DNA of 33,182 nt from an uncultured Acidimicrobiales bacterium (GTDB taxonomy: Bacteria; Actinomycetota; Acidimicrobiia; Acidimicrobiales; SZUA-35): NCBI GenBank assembly GCA_938029215.1, contig CALHFG010000135.1, positions 1-33,182 on the forward strand, in the 5' to 3' direction. The notes under the pieces were generated by a model, which saw nothing but the letters and a program-made list of their open reading frames with translations, ran no database searches and was not told where the DNA came from. Shown piece after piece: positions 9,045 to 16,438 of this stretch (its first letter is position 1; each line of letters starts with the position of its first letter). The position numbers and the translations under genes were made by a program.

Positions 9045-9072
9045 GGCTCGACCGAGCCGCAGCGACCGCTGC
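9045..9072 (-). promoter_or_regulatory. tandem hairpins in the rplM leader (candidate autoregulatory element)
   Basis: Read as RNA toward rplM, two 14-base hairpins abut exactly: GCAGC-GGUC-GCUGC (9072-9059) and GGCUC-GGUC-GAGCC (9058-9045). Each has a perfect five-pair stem and the same GGUC loop. They end 19 bases before the rplM ATG. Ribosomal protein leaders often bind their own product, so autoregulation by L13 is a reasonable inference, but I know of no matching described motif. Confidence 0.4.
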
Positions 9073-9202
9073 TAACGCGCAGAGCCGACCCAATATCGTA
9101 GCCGGGGTATCCCCGTTCCCCTCGCGCGAGTATGAGATCCTCTCCGCCCAGAACATCCTTGCCGCCGATAGCTACCCAAACCACCCCATGTAGCCTCAGA
9201 GC

Positions 9203-9970
9203 ATGACGCGGGTTCGCTTGACAATTGCCTATGACGGCACAGATTTTCGAGGCCTGGCACCCAACCCCGACGTCCGCACTGTGGTCGGTACGTTGCAGCC
9301 GGTTCTCGAGGCCGTTCTCGGGCCGATCGAGGAGATTCACATGTCAGGCCGCACCGACGCCGGCGTCCATGCGCGCGAGCAAGTGCTGAGCTTTGATACC
9401 GACGCCGAACTCGACCCCGTCCGACTAACCAAGAGCATCAACTCCCGGCTCGGCACCGAGATCGTTGCAACCGACCTGCGAGTCGCCTCTGATCCCGGGT
9501 TCCACGCCCGGTTCAGTGCACAGGGCCGAAGCTATCGCTACACCGTGTTCAACCATCCGTATCCAATGCCGTTCAACTCCCGCACCGAGTGGTGGGTTAA
9601 GGATCAGCTCGACCTCGAGGCAATGAACGCCGCCTGTCCCGCAATCATCGGCGAGCATGACTTTTCGTCCTTTTGCCGACGTCCAAAACAAGGCGACCGC
9701 GAGCAACCGCATTCGCTGGTTCGCAGGGTCGATGTTGCTCGGTGGACCGAACTAACCGATGACAGCGGACACAGGAGACTGCGCTTTGAAATCGGAGGCT
9801 CTGCGTTCTGCCACCAGATGGTCCGAAGCATCACCGGAACCCACGTTGCGGTGGGGTCAGGCAAGCTGCCGGCGGAGTCCGTTGCCAACATCCTGGCAGC
9901 ACAAGACCGCAATGCAGCTCCCTCCCCAGCTCCCCCGCATGGTCTGACCCTGTGGTCGGTGACCTACTGA
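9203..9970 (+). CDS. truA: tRNA pseudouridine synthase A
   Basis: TruA makes pseudouridine at tRNA positions 38-40. The 255-residue protein starts MTRVRLTIAYDGTDFRG. The catalytic aspartate is D52 in GRTDAGVHA (49-57), and the domain ends with GSAFCHQMVRSITGT, the conserved FLxxMVR-type region. The common GWQxQ segment after the first strand is replaced by GLAPNPDVRT, which I believe also occurs in Acidimicrobiia. In most actinobacteria truA sits between rplQ and rplM on the same strand. Here it keeps that position but is inverted. Confidence 0.96.
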   Translation: MTRVRLTIAYDGTDFRGLAPNPDVRTVVGTLQPVLEAVLGPIEEIHMSGRTDAGVHAREQVLSFDTDAELDPVRLTKSINSRLGTEIVATDLRVASDPGFHARFSAQGRSYRYTVFNHPYPMPFNSRTEWWVKDQLDLEAMNAACPAIIGEHDFSSFCRRPKQGDREQPHSLVRRVDVARWTELTDDSGHRRLRFEIGGSAFCHQMVRSITGTHVAVGSGKLPAESVANILAAQDRNAAPSPAPPHGLTLWSVTY

Positions 9971-10015
9971 TCTTTCGCCTAAACCTCGAGTCGATTTGTA
10001 CCGACAACCAGCGTG

Positions 10016-10183
10016 ATGGGCAAACGGCAATTGCAACAGGCGCAGTTCTTTCAAAGCCAGGTCAACCGGCTGCAAGAACAGCGCGCCCAAATGCTGACCG
10101 ATAACTCAGATCCCGCCGCGATGAAAAAGATCGAAACTGAGATCCGCGTTCTCCAAGGGCGAATCGCCAAACTGGTGAGCTAG
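10016..10183 (+). CDS. small charged helical ORF, 55 aa
   Basis: This short open frame lies 45 bases after truA on the same strand and encodes 55 residues rich in Gln, Lys, Arg, Ala and Leu, with heptad-like spacing that suggests a short coiled-coil helix. An adjacent in-frame GTG at 10013 is an alternative start, and a stop at 9980 bounds the frame upstream. No strong Shine-Dalgarno is visible. The third-position G+C pattern looks coding, and it ends just before the bidirectional-looking hairpin at 10199. I do not recognise a family. It could be co-transcribed with truA or be a chance ORF. Confidence 0.5.
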   Translation: MGKRQLQQAQFFQSQVNRLQEQRAQMLTDNSDPAAMKKIETEIRVLQGRIAKLVS

Positions 10184-10189
10184 CCGCCG

Positions 10190-10227
10190 AGAACGCAAAA
10201 GGCCCGCCCGTCGAAGGGGCAGGCCTT
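10190..10227 (-). terminator. rho-independent terminator after rplQ
   Basis: Read on the minus strand, AAGGCC-x-GCCC pairs with GGGC-x-GGCCTT (10227 to 10199) around a short loop, and the downstream side runs into CTTTTGCGTTCT. It lies 28 bases beyond the rplQ stop, so it should end the infA-to-rplQ unit. On the plus strand the hairpin follows truA and the small ORF but lacks a T-run. Confidence 0.75.
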
Positions 10228-10254
10228 AGGCGAGTATGAAATTAGCGTTGGCCG

Positions 10255-10608
10255 TTAGACCAGTTCGATCTTGGCCATCGGAGCGTTGTCGCCCTGACGT
10301 GGCCCGAGCTTGATAATTCGGGTGTAGCCACCGGGACGGTCCGCGTAGCGGGGGCCGATCTCGTCGAACATCTTCGTGGTCATTTCCACATCACCGAGGT
10401 AGCTAAGCACCTGGCGGAACTTGTGCAGGTCCTTGTTCTTGGACTTGGTGATGAGGCGCTCGGCGATCGGACGCACAGCCTTGGCCTTGGCCTCGGTCGT
10501 GACGATTCCTTCGGCAGCGATGAGGGACGCAACGAGGTTGGCCATCATCAGCTTCTGGTGCTGAGCGGAGCCGCCAAAGCGACGGGTCTTACGGGGTTTA
10601 CCTGGCAT
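10255..10608 (-). CDS. rplQ: 50S ribosomal protein L17
   Basis: L17 lies near the polypeptide exit tunnel of the large subunit. The 117-residue product begins [25 protein letters not shown] and contains the conserved [20 protein letters not shown] segment. It ends [22 protein letters not shown], as expected. It follows rpoA by 38 bases, the standard rpoA-rplQ pair of the alpha operon, and is the last gene before the terminator hairpin at 10199-10227. Confidence 0.98.
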   Translation of the reverse strand: MPGKPRKTRRFGGSAQHQKLMMANLVASLIAAEGIVTTEAKAKAVRPIAERLITKSKNKDLHKFRQVLSYLGDVEMTTKMFDEIGPRYADRPGGYTRIIKLGPRQGDNAPMAKIELV

Positions 10609-10646
10609 GAGACTTCAGATCTTTCTTCGAATTCGTACGGGCCTGG

Positions 10647-11588
10647 CTACAGCCGGCCGGTGCGGAGCGCAAGACCGCGCTCTTCAAGCTTCTCGATGAC
10701 TTCATCGAGCGACTTCTGACCAAAGTTGGTGATGGCGAGAAGGTCGTCTTCGGACTTGGTGAGCAGTTCACCCACGCTGTTGACCTGCGCACGCTTGAGG
10801 CAGTTACGGGGGCGCTCGGAGAGCTCGAGGTCTTCGATCGGAAGATCGAGATCTGGCGACCCGGTTGCCGCAGCTGGCGCTTCTCCCAAGGTGAGCCCTT
10901 CGGGCTCTTCGCTCATCTCTTCGACCAGCTGTACAAGGGTGCGCAGCGTGGCGCCGGCCGAAGCCAGTGAGTCGCGAGGGTTCATGGCGCCGTCGGTCTC
11001 GATCTCGAGAATCAGGCGGTCGTAGTCAGTGCTCATCTCGACGCGAGTTGCCTCAACGCTGATCTGAACTCGGCGGACCGGTGAGAAGATGGCATCGACC
11101 GGAATGACACCGATGGTGCTGGAACCGACGGCCTTCATGCTCGACTGCCAGCCGCGACCCTTTTCGACGGTGAGGTCGATTGCGAGACGGCCCTTGCTAT
11201 CAAGCTTGGCGATGTGGGCCTCGGTGTTCAAGATCTCCACCTCGGGTGGACACGAGATATCAGCGGCGGTCACATCGCCATCGCCCTTGGCGTCGAGACG
11301 CAAGGAGATGGGCTCGTCGGAGTGGCTGGTGACCACAATGTCTTTGATGTTGAGAATGATGTCGGTGACGTCTTCTACAACACCCTCGATCGTGTCGAAC
11401 TCATGAAGAGCCGAATCGAATCGAACGCTGGTGATCGCTGCCCCGGGAATGGAGGACAGCAGAGTACGACGGAGCGAGTTGCCGAGCGTGTGGCCAAAGC
11501 CAGGCTCGAGCGGACCGATGGCGAAGCGGCCGGTAGTGCTTTCGCCGTCATCGAGTTGTTCAACGGTGGGACGCTGAATAATGAGCAT
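10647..11588 (-). CDS. rpoA: DNA-directed RNA polymerase subunit alpha
   Basis: The alpha subunit forms the dimer that scaffolds RNA polymerase assembly. The 313-residue protein has the N-terminal assembly domain (LEPGFGHTLGNSLRRTLLSS near residues 27-46) and a C-terminal domain after an Ala/Pro/Glu-rich linker near 225-245. The CTD keeps LELSERPRNCLKRAQVNSVGEL and the helix-hairpin-helix NFGQKSLDEV that contact UP elements and activators. It lies between rpsD (54-base gap) and rplQ, the canonical alpha-operon position. Confidence 0.98.
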   Translation of the reverse strand: MLIIQRPTVEQLDDGESTTGRFAIGPLEPGFGHTLGNSLRRTLLSSIPGAAITSVRFDSALHEFDTIEGVVEDVTDIILNIKDIVVTSHSDEPISLRLDAKGDGDVTAADISCPPEVEILNTEAHIAKLDSKGRLAIDLTVEKGRGWQSSMKAVGSSTIGVIPVDAIFSPVRRVQISVEATRVEMSTDYDRLILEIETDGAMNPRDSLASAGATLRTLVQLVEEMSEEPEGLTLGEAPAAATGSPDLDLPIEDLELSERPRNCLKRAQVNSVGELLTKSEDDLLAITNFGQKSLDEVIEKLEERGLALRTGRL

Positions 11589-11642
11589 CGAGGTCGCTGT
11601 CCTTTAGTAGGGGGTTTGAGCAGGTGGGTTAAAGAGTGGGAA

Positions 11643-12263
11643 TTACTTGCTGTACAGCTCGACGATGAGCTGCTCGCGGATAGGAATGTCGATCTGTTCA
11701 CGGATCGGCTCGCTGTAGACCTTGATCGCGTGAGCGTGGTCGCCCTTTTCCAGCCAGGCCGGAGGGGTGCGGTCGAGGACGTCAACGTTCCACTGGAGAA
11801 TCGCGTTTTCGCGGGAGGCCTGCTTGACCTCGATGAGGTCACCCTTGCGGACACGGTAGGAAGGGATGTCGACGCGCTTGCCGTTCACAGTGAAGTGACC
11901 GTGGCTGACGAACTGGCGAGCCTGTGCCCGAGTGGCGCAGATACCAGCCCGGTAGACCACATTGTCGAGACGGAGCTCGAGCAGTTGCAGCATGTTCTCA
12001 CCGGTAACGCCGCCGCGACGGTTGGCTTCGTCGTACACCTTACGGAACTGCTTTTCGGTGAGGCCGTAAGAGAAACGAGCCTTCTGCTTTTCCTGGAGCT
12101 GGGCAAGGTACTCGCCGTTGCCGTTGGTACGGCGACGGGTACGACCGTGAACACCCGGAGGGTAGGGGCGCTTTTCGAGAGCGAGAGCTTCGCCCCGAGT
12201 GCCAAAGATGTTGGTGCCGAGACGGCGGGAAACGCGGGCCCGGGGGCCGGTATAACGAGACAT
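11643..12263 (-). CDS. rpsD: 30S ribosomal protein S4
   Basis: S4 nucleates assembly of the 30S body, and in enteric bacteria it represses the alpha operon. The 206-residue protein begins MSRYTGPRARVSRRLG. It is the cysteine-free form, lacking the N-terminal zinc ligands found in some S4 proteins. The S4 RNA-binding domain spans about residues 95-160 (RLDNVVYRAGICATRAQARQFVSHGHF). The C-terminus ends REQLIVELYSK, as in the family. It follows rpsK by 14 bases. Confidence 0.98.
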   Translation of the reverse strand: MSRYTGPRARVSRRLGTNIFGTRGEALALEKRPYPPGVHGRTRRRTNGNGEYLAQLQEKQKARFSYGLTEKQFRKVYDEANRRGGVTGENMLQLLELRLDNVVYRAGICATRAQARQFVSHGHFTVNGKRVDIPSYRVRKGDLIEVKQASRENAILQWNVDVLDRTPPAWLEKGDHAHAIKVYSEPIREQIDIPIREQLIVELYSK

Positions 12264-12277
12264 GTTCTTCTAACTCC

Positions 12278-12676
12278 TCAGACCCGACGACGCTTGGGTG
12301 GGCGGCAACCGTTGTGGGGGACGGGGGTGACGTCCTTGATGCCGGTGACTTCAATGCCAGTGTTTTGAATCGATCGGATGGCGGTCTCACGGCCCGAGCC
12401 GGGACCCTTCACCTGCACGTCGACCTTGCGGACGCCGTGCTCCATCGCCCGACGAGCTGCGGCTTCGGCAGCCATCTGAGCGGCGTAAGGGGTGGACTTG
12501 CGGGAGCCCTTGAAACCAACGTTGCCGGACGACGCCCAGGACAGAACGTTGCCCTCCTGATCGGAGATGGCGATGATGGTGTTGTTGAAGCTCGACGAGA
12601 TGTGAGCCATCCCATGCGTAACGTTCTTACGTTCTCTGCGACGGGGCTTGCGCCCGCCCTTACCAGGCTTGGCCAT
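12278..12676 (-). CDS. rpsK: 30S ribosomal protein S11
   Basis: S11 lines the platform of the small subunit near the E-site mRNA. The 132-residue product has a basic Gly/Lys/Arg N-terminus, then [37 protein letters not shown] and the C-terminal [17 protein letters not shown] signature. It starts two bases after the rpsM stop and runs on to rpsD. No irregularity is seen. Confidence 0.98.
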   Translation of the reverse strand: MAKPGKGGRKPRRRERKNVTHGMAHISSSFNNTIIAISDQEGNVLSWASSGNVGFKGSRKSTPYAAQMAAEAAARRAMEHGVRKVDVQVKGPGSGRETAIRSIQNTGIEVTGIKDVTPVPHNGCRPPKRRRV

Positions 12677-12678
12677 TT

Positions 12679-13053
12679 CTACTTAACCTTCTTCTTGCCA
12701 GCGACGGTGCGCTTGGGGCCCTTGCGGGTTCGAGCATTGGTCTGGGTGCGCTGACCACGTACAGGTAGGCCACGACGGTGACGCAGACCCTGGTAACAGC
12801 CGATTTCCATCTTGCGCTTGATGTCCTGGTTGACCTCTCGCCGGAGGTCACCTTCGGTCTTGGTGTTGGCATCGATCCAGGCACGGATGCTCAGAATCTC
12901 TGCCTCGGTGAGGTCCTTCACCCGGGTCGCCGGGTTCACGTTGGTTGCCTCAACGATTTGGGTGGCGGTGGAACGGCCAATACCAAATACGTAGGTGAGG
13001 GCGATATCTACCCGCTTCTCACGGGGGATGTCTACACCGGCGATACGCGCCAT
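12679..13053 (-). CDS. rpsM: 30S ribosomal protein S13
   Basis: S13 is a head protein that contacts the P-site tRNA and bridges to the large subunit through L5. The 124-residue product begins [21 protein letters not shown] and has [29 protein letters not shown] and a lysine-rich tail ending [13 protein letters not shown]. It starts three bases after rpmJ. Order and spacing are standard. Confidence 0.98.
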   Translation of the reverse strand: MARIAGVDIPREKRVDIALTYVFGIGRSTATQIVEATNVNPATRVKDLTEAEILSIRAWIDANTKTEGDLRREVNQDIKRKMEIGCYQGLRHRRGLPVRGQRTQTNARTRKGPKRTVAGKKKVK

Positions 13054-13056
13054 GGG

Positions 13057-13170
13057 TTAACCCTGCCTCTGCTTGTGGCGGGGATTGGTGCACAGCACCC
13101 GTACCCGGCCGTTTCTTTTGATGACTTTGCAGTTGTCACACATTTTCTTGACGCTTGCTTTGACCTTCAT
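13057..13170 (-). CDS. rpmJ: 50S ribosomal protein L36 (zinc-binding form)
   Basis: L36 is the smallest ribosomal protein, 37 residues here ([17 protein letters not shown]... ending RHKQRQG). C11, C14, C27 and H32 form the zinc site of the C+ form, as opposed to the zinc-free paralogue induced under zinc starvation. It lies between infA (71 bases upstream) and rpsM (three bases downstream), the canonical place. Confidence 0.97.
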   Translation of the reverse strand: MKVKASVKKMCDNCKVIKRNGRVRVLCTNPRHKQRQG

Positions 13171-13241
13171 GGTCTGAATCCTTTGTGGCTGACCGAGACG
13201 ATCAGCACGGATGCTGATCGAGAGTGCGATCGGAGTGGGTG

Positions 13242-13460
13242 TTACTTGTACCGATAAGTGATGCGACCTCTGGTGAGGTCATAGGGCGTGAGCTCTACCT
13301 GGACTTTGTCTCCTGGAAGAATACGGATGTAATGCCTCCGCATCTTTCCTGAGATATGCCCCAGAACCTCGTGACCATTGTCCAGCTCAACCTTGAACAT
13401 GGCGTTTGGCAACGATTCTTTTACTGTGCCTTCCAGCACGATTGCATCATCTTTGGACAG
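13242..13460 (-). CDS. infA: translation initiation factor IF-1, apparent CTG start
   Basis: IF-1 binds the 30S A site and helps IF-3 and IF-2 during initiation. Only 65 residues follow the first conventional start, a GTG at 13439, which has no Shine-Dalgarno and lacks seven N-terminal residues found in the family. The same frame continues upstream as [12 protein letters not shown], matching the usual IF-1 N-terminus, to a CTG at 13460. A perfect AGGAGG lies six bases before this CTG. No ATG, GTG or TTG occurs in frame between the CTG and the TAA at 13496-13494. With CTG the product is 72 residues, the normal length. The core [19 protein letters not shown] and the C-terminal GRITYRYK are conserved. 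A base error changing ATG to CTG cannot be excluded. Confidence 0.9.
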   Translation of the reverse strand: MSKDDAIVLEGTVKESLPNAMFKVELDNGHEVLGHISGKMRRHYIRILPGDKVQVELTPYDLTRGRITYRYK

Positions 13461-13466
13461 AGCACT

Positions 13467-13472
13467 CCTCCT
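13467..13472 (-). promoter_or_regulatory. perfect Shine-Dalgarno AGGAGG for infA
   Basis: AGGAGG on the minus strand is followed by the six-base spacer AGTGCT and then CTG. The only in-frame conventional start, the GTG at 13439, is 27 bases away. A GTG two bases after the site is in another frame and too close. The site therefore decides for the CTG start of IF-1. Confidence 0.8.
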
Positions 13473-13684
13473 ACGCGAGACCGACCGACCATGTTAACTG
13501 CGCCCCTACATCATTCCGACCCATCCGACGAGAAAGTCACATGTCCGAAGAAAATATGATAGGGGCAACCGCCCGGAAGCGAGACTGGGGTCGCGTCGGC
13601 GGTCAGGCAACGTAGGTCGTTTGCCTATGCATGGGTGCCATCTGACGTATGTAGCGGCCAACAGAAACGGTCGATACACGCGCC

Positions 13685-15103
13685 ATGCTCCCGTTTCGGT
13701 GGCGCCTGATCGGGTTTTGGGCGCTGCTTGCCCTTCTCACTGCGATTGCGTATGCGCTGCCGATCGACCAACCCACCACCGATCTGATTTCGGATGTGTC
13801 ATTCTCAATTGGCGCGTTGATGCTGGTGGCTTCAGCATTGAGCGCGAGCCGAAAGGTTGACGGACTCGACCGCATCGCATGGGCGGCGGTTGGGGTTTCT
13901 CTCCTGGTCACGACGATTGTCTTTGTGACTACGCCTCCCAGCACATCAGGCTCGACCACTTCCGCTCTCCTGCTCGCGCCGGTCGTAGCTCTTGCAGTCC
14001 TGGCAACCATCTTGCTCTTTGGCCGTCATGCCCTCAGCCGGCTCGGTCTCGCCCGGGCCATGTTTGATACCGCGTGGCTCACTTCGGGCTTGCTGACCGC
14101 ATTCTGGGTTGTTGCGATTCAGCCCATCCCAGACATGGTTAGTTCCGATGCCGAGCTGTTTCTACTGGTCTGTTTCCCTGTCATCGCTATCGCCGCGGGT
14201 GTGCTCACGATCACCCTGCTCCCCCACTCGGCTGGTTCGGCCCGATGGTCACTGGCCTCCTTTGGCGGCGGCGCTGCCGTCCTAGCCGTTGCGGGCGAAA
14301 CCCATCTGCGTCTCGCTCACACTGGCGACCTCGTTTTCGGGACCTGGTATGACTACCTTTGGACGGTTGGCCTTTGCCTCCTCGGTATCGCGACCGCAGA
14401 CCCCACCATGGGAAAGCGGCTCGTGCCCGCGACACCTCGCGTAGAGACCCAGCAGATCGTCACCCTGGTACCGATCGTCCTAGCGGTCGGAACGGTGATC
14501 TTCTACGGATGGGAGCGGGTGCCGCCGCTGCTGGGCCTTTCGATGTTGGTCCTCCTCGGCCTCCGAATCACGCTCCTCATGGCCGAGCTGGGATCAATGG
14601 CAGACCAGCTTCACTATCAGGCGAATCACGACGAGCTGACCGGCCTGATGAACCGTCGAGCACTGCTGGCGCAGTTCCGCGATCCAAAGGGGTCCTCGCA
14701 AGGTTTGACCGTCCTCTACATCGACCTGGACGGGTTCAAGTCGGTCAACGATCAATTCGGTCATGCTGCTGGCGACACGATTCTCGCGGCTGTCGGCTGG
14801 CGACTCTCTCAGACCGTCAGACCGTCCGACGCCGTCGCCCGTCTCGGTGGCGACGAATTTGTGGTTATTACGGACTCGCCCGATGCTCGAGCGCTAGCCA
14901 GTCGAATTCGAGACACGATTACCCAGCCGGTTCCGTGGGCTGACACCCGGTTGCTCGTTGGCTGCTCGGTCGGGCTGGCTCACGGATCTCGTTCTGCATC
15001 AAGCCTGCTGGCCGAAGCGGACGCCGCGCTCTATGAGGCCAAGAACCAAGGCCGCAACACAATTTGCGAACGCCTAGTGGGTAGCGCTCTACAAGACGGT
15101 TGA
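13685..15103 (+). CDS. membrane-bound diguanylate cyclase (GGDEF)
   Basis: This 472-residue protein probably makes the second messenger c-di-GMP. About nine hydrophobic segments fill residues 8-300, forming an integral-membrane sensor-like region with no domain I recognise. A GGDEF domain follows: NHDELTGLMNRRAL (314-327), DLDGFKSVND (347-356) and intact GGDEF at 388-392. RPSD at 379-382 lies exactly five residues before GGDEF, which is the inhibitory I-site (RxxD) of product-inhibited cyclases. No EAL domain is present. No ribosome-binding site is clear before ATG 13685. The 3' end overlaps the convergent VIT1-family gene by 15 bases. It is foreign to the usual adk-map-infA interval. Confidence 0.93.
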   Translation: MLPFRWRLIGFWALLALLTAIAYALPIDQPTTDLISDVSFSIGALMLVASALSASRKVDGLDRIAWAAVGVSLLVTTIVFVTTPPSTSGSTTSALLLAPVVALAVLATILLFGRHALSRLGLARAMFDTAWLTSGLLTAFWVVAIQPIPDMVSSDAELFLLVCFPVIAIAAGVLTITLLPHSAGSARWSLASFGGGAAVLAVAGETHLRLAHTGDLVFGTWYDYLWTVGLCLLGIATADPTMGKRLVPATPRVETQQIVTLVPIVLAVGTVIFYGWERVPPLLGLSMLVLLGLRITLLMAELGSMADQLHYQANHDELTGLMNRRALLAQFRDPKGSSQGLTVLYIDLDGFKSVNDQFGHAAGDTILAAVGWRLSQTVRPSDAVARLGGDEFVVITDSPDARALASRIRDTITQPVPWADTRLLVGCSVGLAHGSRSASSLLAEADAALYEAKNQGRNTICERLVGSALQDG

Positions 15104-15805
15104 ACCAAGAAGGCTGCCGGCTCCATACGTGACCGCGCATGCGGCCGCAGCGAGCAATACCTGACGCGCTGCGGTGCGGAACATCGATCGCTTGGTGAAC
15201 GTGGCAAGTGCGACCCCCACCGCTGCCGACGCACCCAACCCGACGAGCACCGAATACACGATGGCGTCGGTGCCGTCGGTGAAAAACCACGGCAGCAGCG
15301 GAAGTATGGCGCCTATCGCAAAGGCGAAGAAGGACGCAACCGAGGCTGCGATCGGATTCCCGGTTTCGTCGGGGTCAACACCGAGCTCTTCCCGAGCGTG
15401 AACCTCGAGCGCCACGTCGGGATCGGCCATGACCGCCGATGCGATCTCACGGGCTTGTTCGGGAGCTACGCCCCGCGCCTCATAGATGCTGGCGAGCTCG
15501 CGCGTCTCCGCACGCGGATTCTTGGCCAGCGATTCCCGCTCACGATCCAGCTCACGCTCGATCAGTTCGGTTTGGGCTTTCATCGAGACATACTCGCCCG
15601 CAGCCATGGATGCGGCACCGGCGAGAAGCCCGCTCAATCCTGCGATGACGACCGACGACGAAGACTCCGCTGCGGCGGCGACACCCAAAATCAGTGCGAC
15701 GTTGCTCACCAGGCCATCGCTCACGCCGAACACGGCGGCACGTTCTGCCCCACCCTGCACGTCACGGTGCTGGTGAACCATGTGCGTATGCGAATGATCC
15801 TCCAC
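15089..15805 (-). CDS. VIT1/CCC1-family iron/manganese transporter
   Basis: This 238-residue membrane protein resembles the VIT1/CCC1 family, which moves Fe2+ or Mn2+ across membranes. AAVFGVSDGLVSNVALILGV (about 23-42) and GLLAGAASMAAGEYVSMKAQTE (about 58-79) are the typical helix 1 and helix 2 motifs. A cytosolic helical segment (about 80-145) carries the acidic residues expected for metal binding, and three more membrane helices follow. The N-terminus is histidine-rich (HSHTHMVHQH). The start is GTG 15805; an ATG at 15781 is possible. A TTGACA at 15847-15842 could be a -35 element, but no good -10 is seen. It is convergent and overlapping with the GGDEF gene and stands where map would be expected. 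Confidence 0.9.
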   Translation of the reverse strand: MEDHSHTHMVHQHRDVQGGAERAAVFGVSDGLVSNVALILGVAAAAESSSSVVIAGLSGLLAGAASMAAGEYVSMKAQTELIERELDRERESLAKNPRAETRELASIYEARGVAPEQAREIASAVMADPDVALEVHAREELGVDPDETGNPIAASVASFFAFAIGAILPLLPWFFTDGTDAIVYSVLVGLGASAAVGVALATFTKRSMFRTAARQVLLAAAACAVTYGAGSLLGSTVL

Positions 15806-15877
15806 AGGTACAGCCTACAACGGAGCGTCAATTGCCCCAGCTGTCAAACCTTGGCAGAGGTGGCGGTGGAGAGGGAT

Positions 15878-16438
15878 CTACAGCTGTTCGTTGATCGCGG
15901 AGATCAGCCGACTGGAAACTTCTTCTTCGGATCCGAGTCCATCGACGGTGACCAAGAGATCTTGTTCGTCGAAGAACTCCAAAACTGGCCGGGTCTCTTG
16001 TTCATACAGCCCCAGCCGATTGGCGATCGCCTCATCGGTGTCGTCTTCGCGACCACGGGCTTTCATCCGGGCGGTGACTTCTTCTAACGGCACATCGAGG
16101 TTGATGACCGCATCGAGCGAATCGTCACCAAGGGCGGCGAGCAGCGCCTCCGCCTGCGGCTGAGTGCGGGGATAGCCATCGAGCACGAATCCCGCTTCCA
16201 CTGCGTCGGGCTCGGTGATTCGTTCGGCGACGATTCCGTTCATGATGTCATCGCCCACGAGACCGCCGGAGTCCATCACTGCTTTGGCCTTAAGGCCCAG
16301 TTCGGTCTCGGCCTTCACGGCGGCTCGAAGCATGTCGCCCGTTGATATGTGCGCTACGCCGTAGGTGTTCACGATGTTGCTGCATTGAGTGCCCTTGCCG
16401 GCACCCTGACGGCCAAAGATGACCAATCGAACTGTCAC
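15878..16438 (-). CDS. adk: adenylate kinase (short-lid form)
   Basis: The enzyme interconverts ATP plus AMP with two ADP. The 186-residue protein has the P-loop FGRQGAGKGTQ (8-18), the AMP-binding STGDMLRAAV and GFVLDGYPRT motifs, and a short lid (ARGREDDTDEAIANRL) without the zinc-binding insertion of long-form enzymes. Its ATG overlaps the secY stop by four bases (ATGA), so it is coupled to secY as in the classical spc operon. The usual next gene, map, is not found downstream; a transporter gene follows instead. Confidence 0.97.
   Translation of the reverse strand: MTVRLVIFGRQGAGKGTQCSNIVNTYGVAHISTGDMLRAAVKAETELGLKAKAVMDSGGLVGDDIMNGIVAERITEPDAVEAGFVLDGYPRTQPQAEALLAALGDDSLDAVINLDVPLEEVTARMKARGREDDTDEAIANRLGLYEQETRPVLEFFDEQDLLVTVDGLGSEEEVSSRLISAINEQL

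Noticed and set aside
8549..9340. A 263-residue frame that would extend L13 by 105 residues at its N-terminus
   Set aside because: The added part has no L13 similarity, overlaps truA on the other strand and contains the paired hairpins; ATG 9025 has a good ribosome-binding site.
11214..12368. Plus-strand frame of 384 codons across rpoA and rpsD
   Set aside because: It crosses gene boundaries and intergenic bases; no domain.
13242..13439. infA starting at GTG 13439 (65 residues)
   Set aside because: It lacks a Shine-Dalgarno and drops conserved N-terminal residues that are encoded just upstream in frame behind AGGAGG.
15826..15847. TTGACA and TTGACG hexamers before the VIT1-family gene as a promoter
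   Set aside because: Neither has a convincing -10 at 16-18 bases, so no promoter is called.
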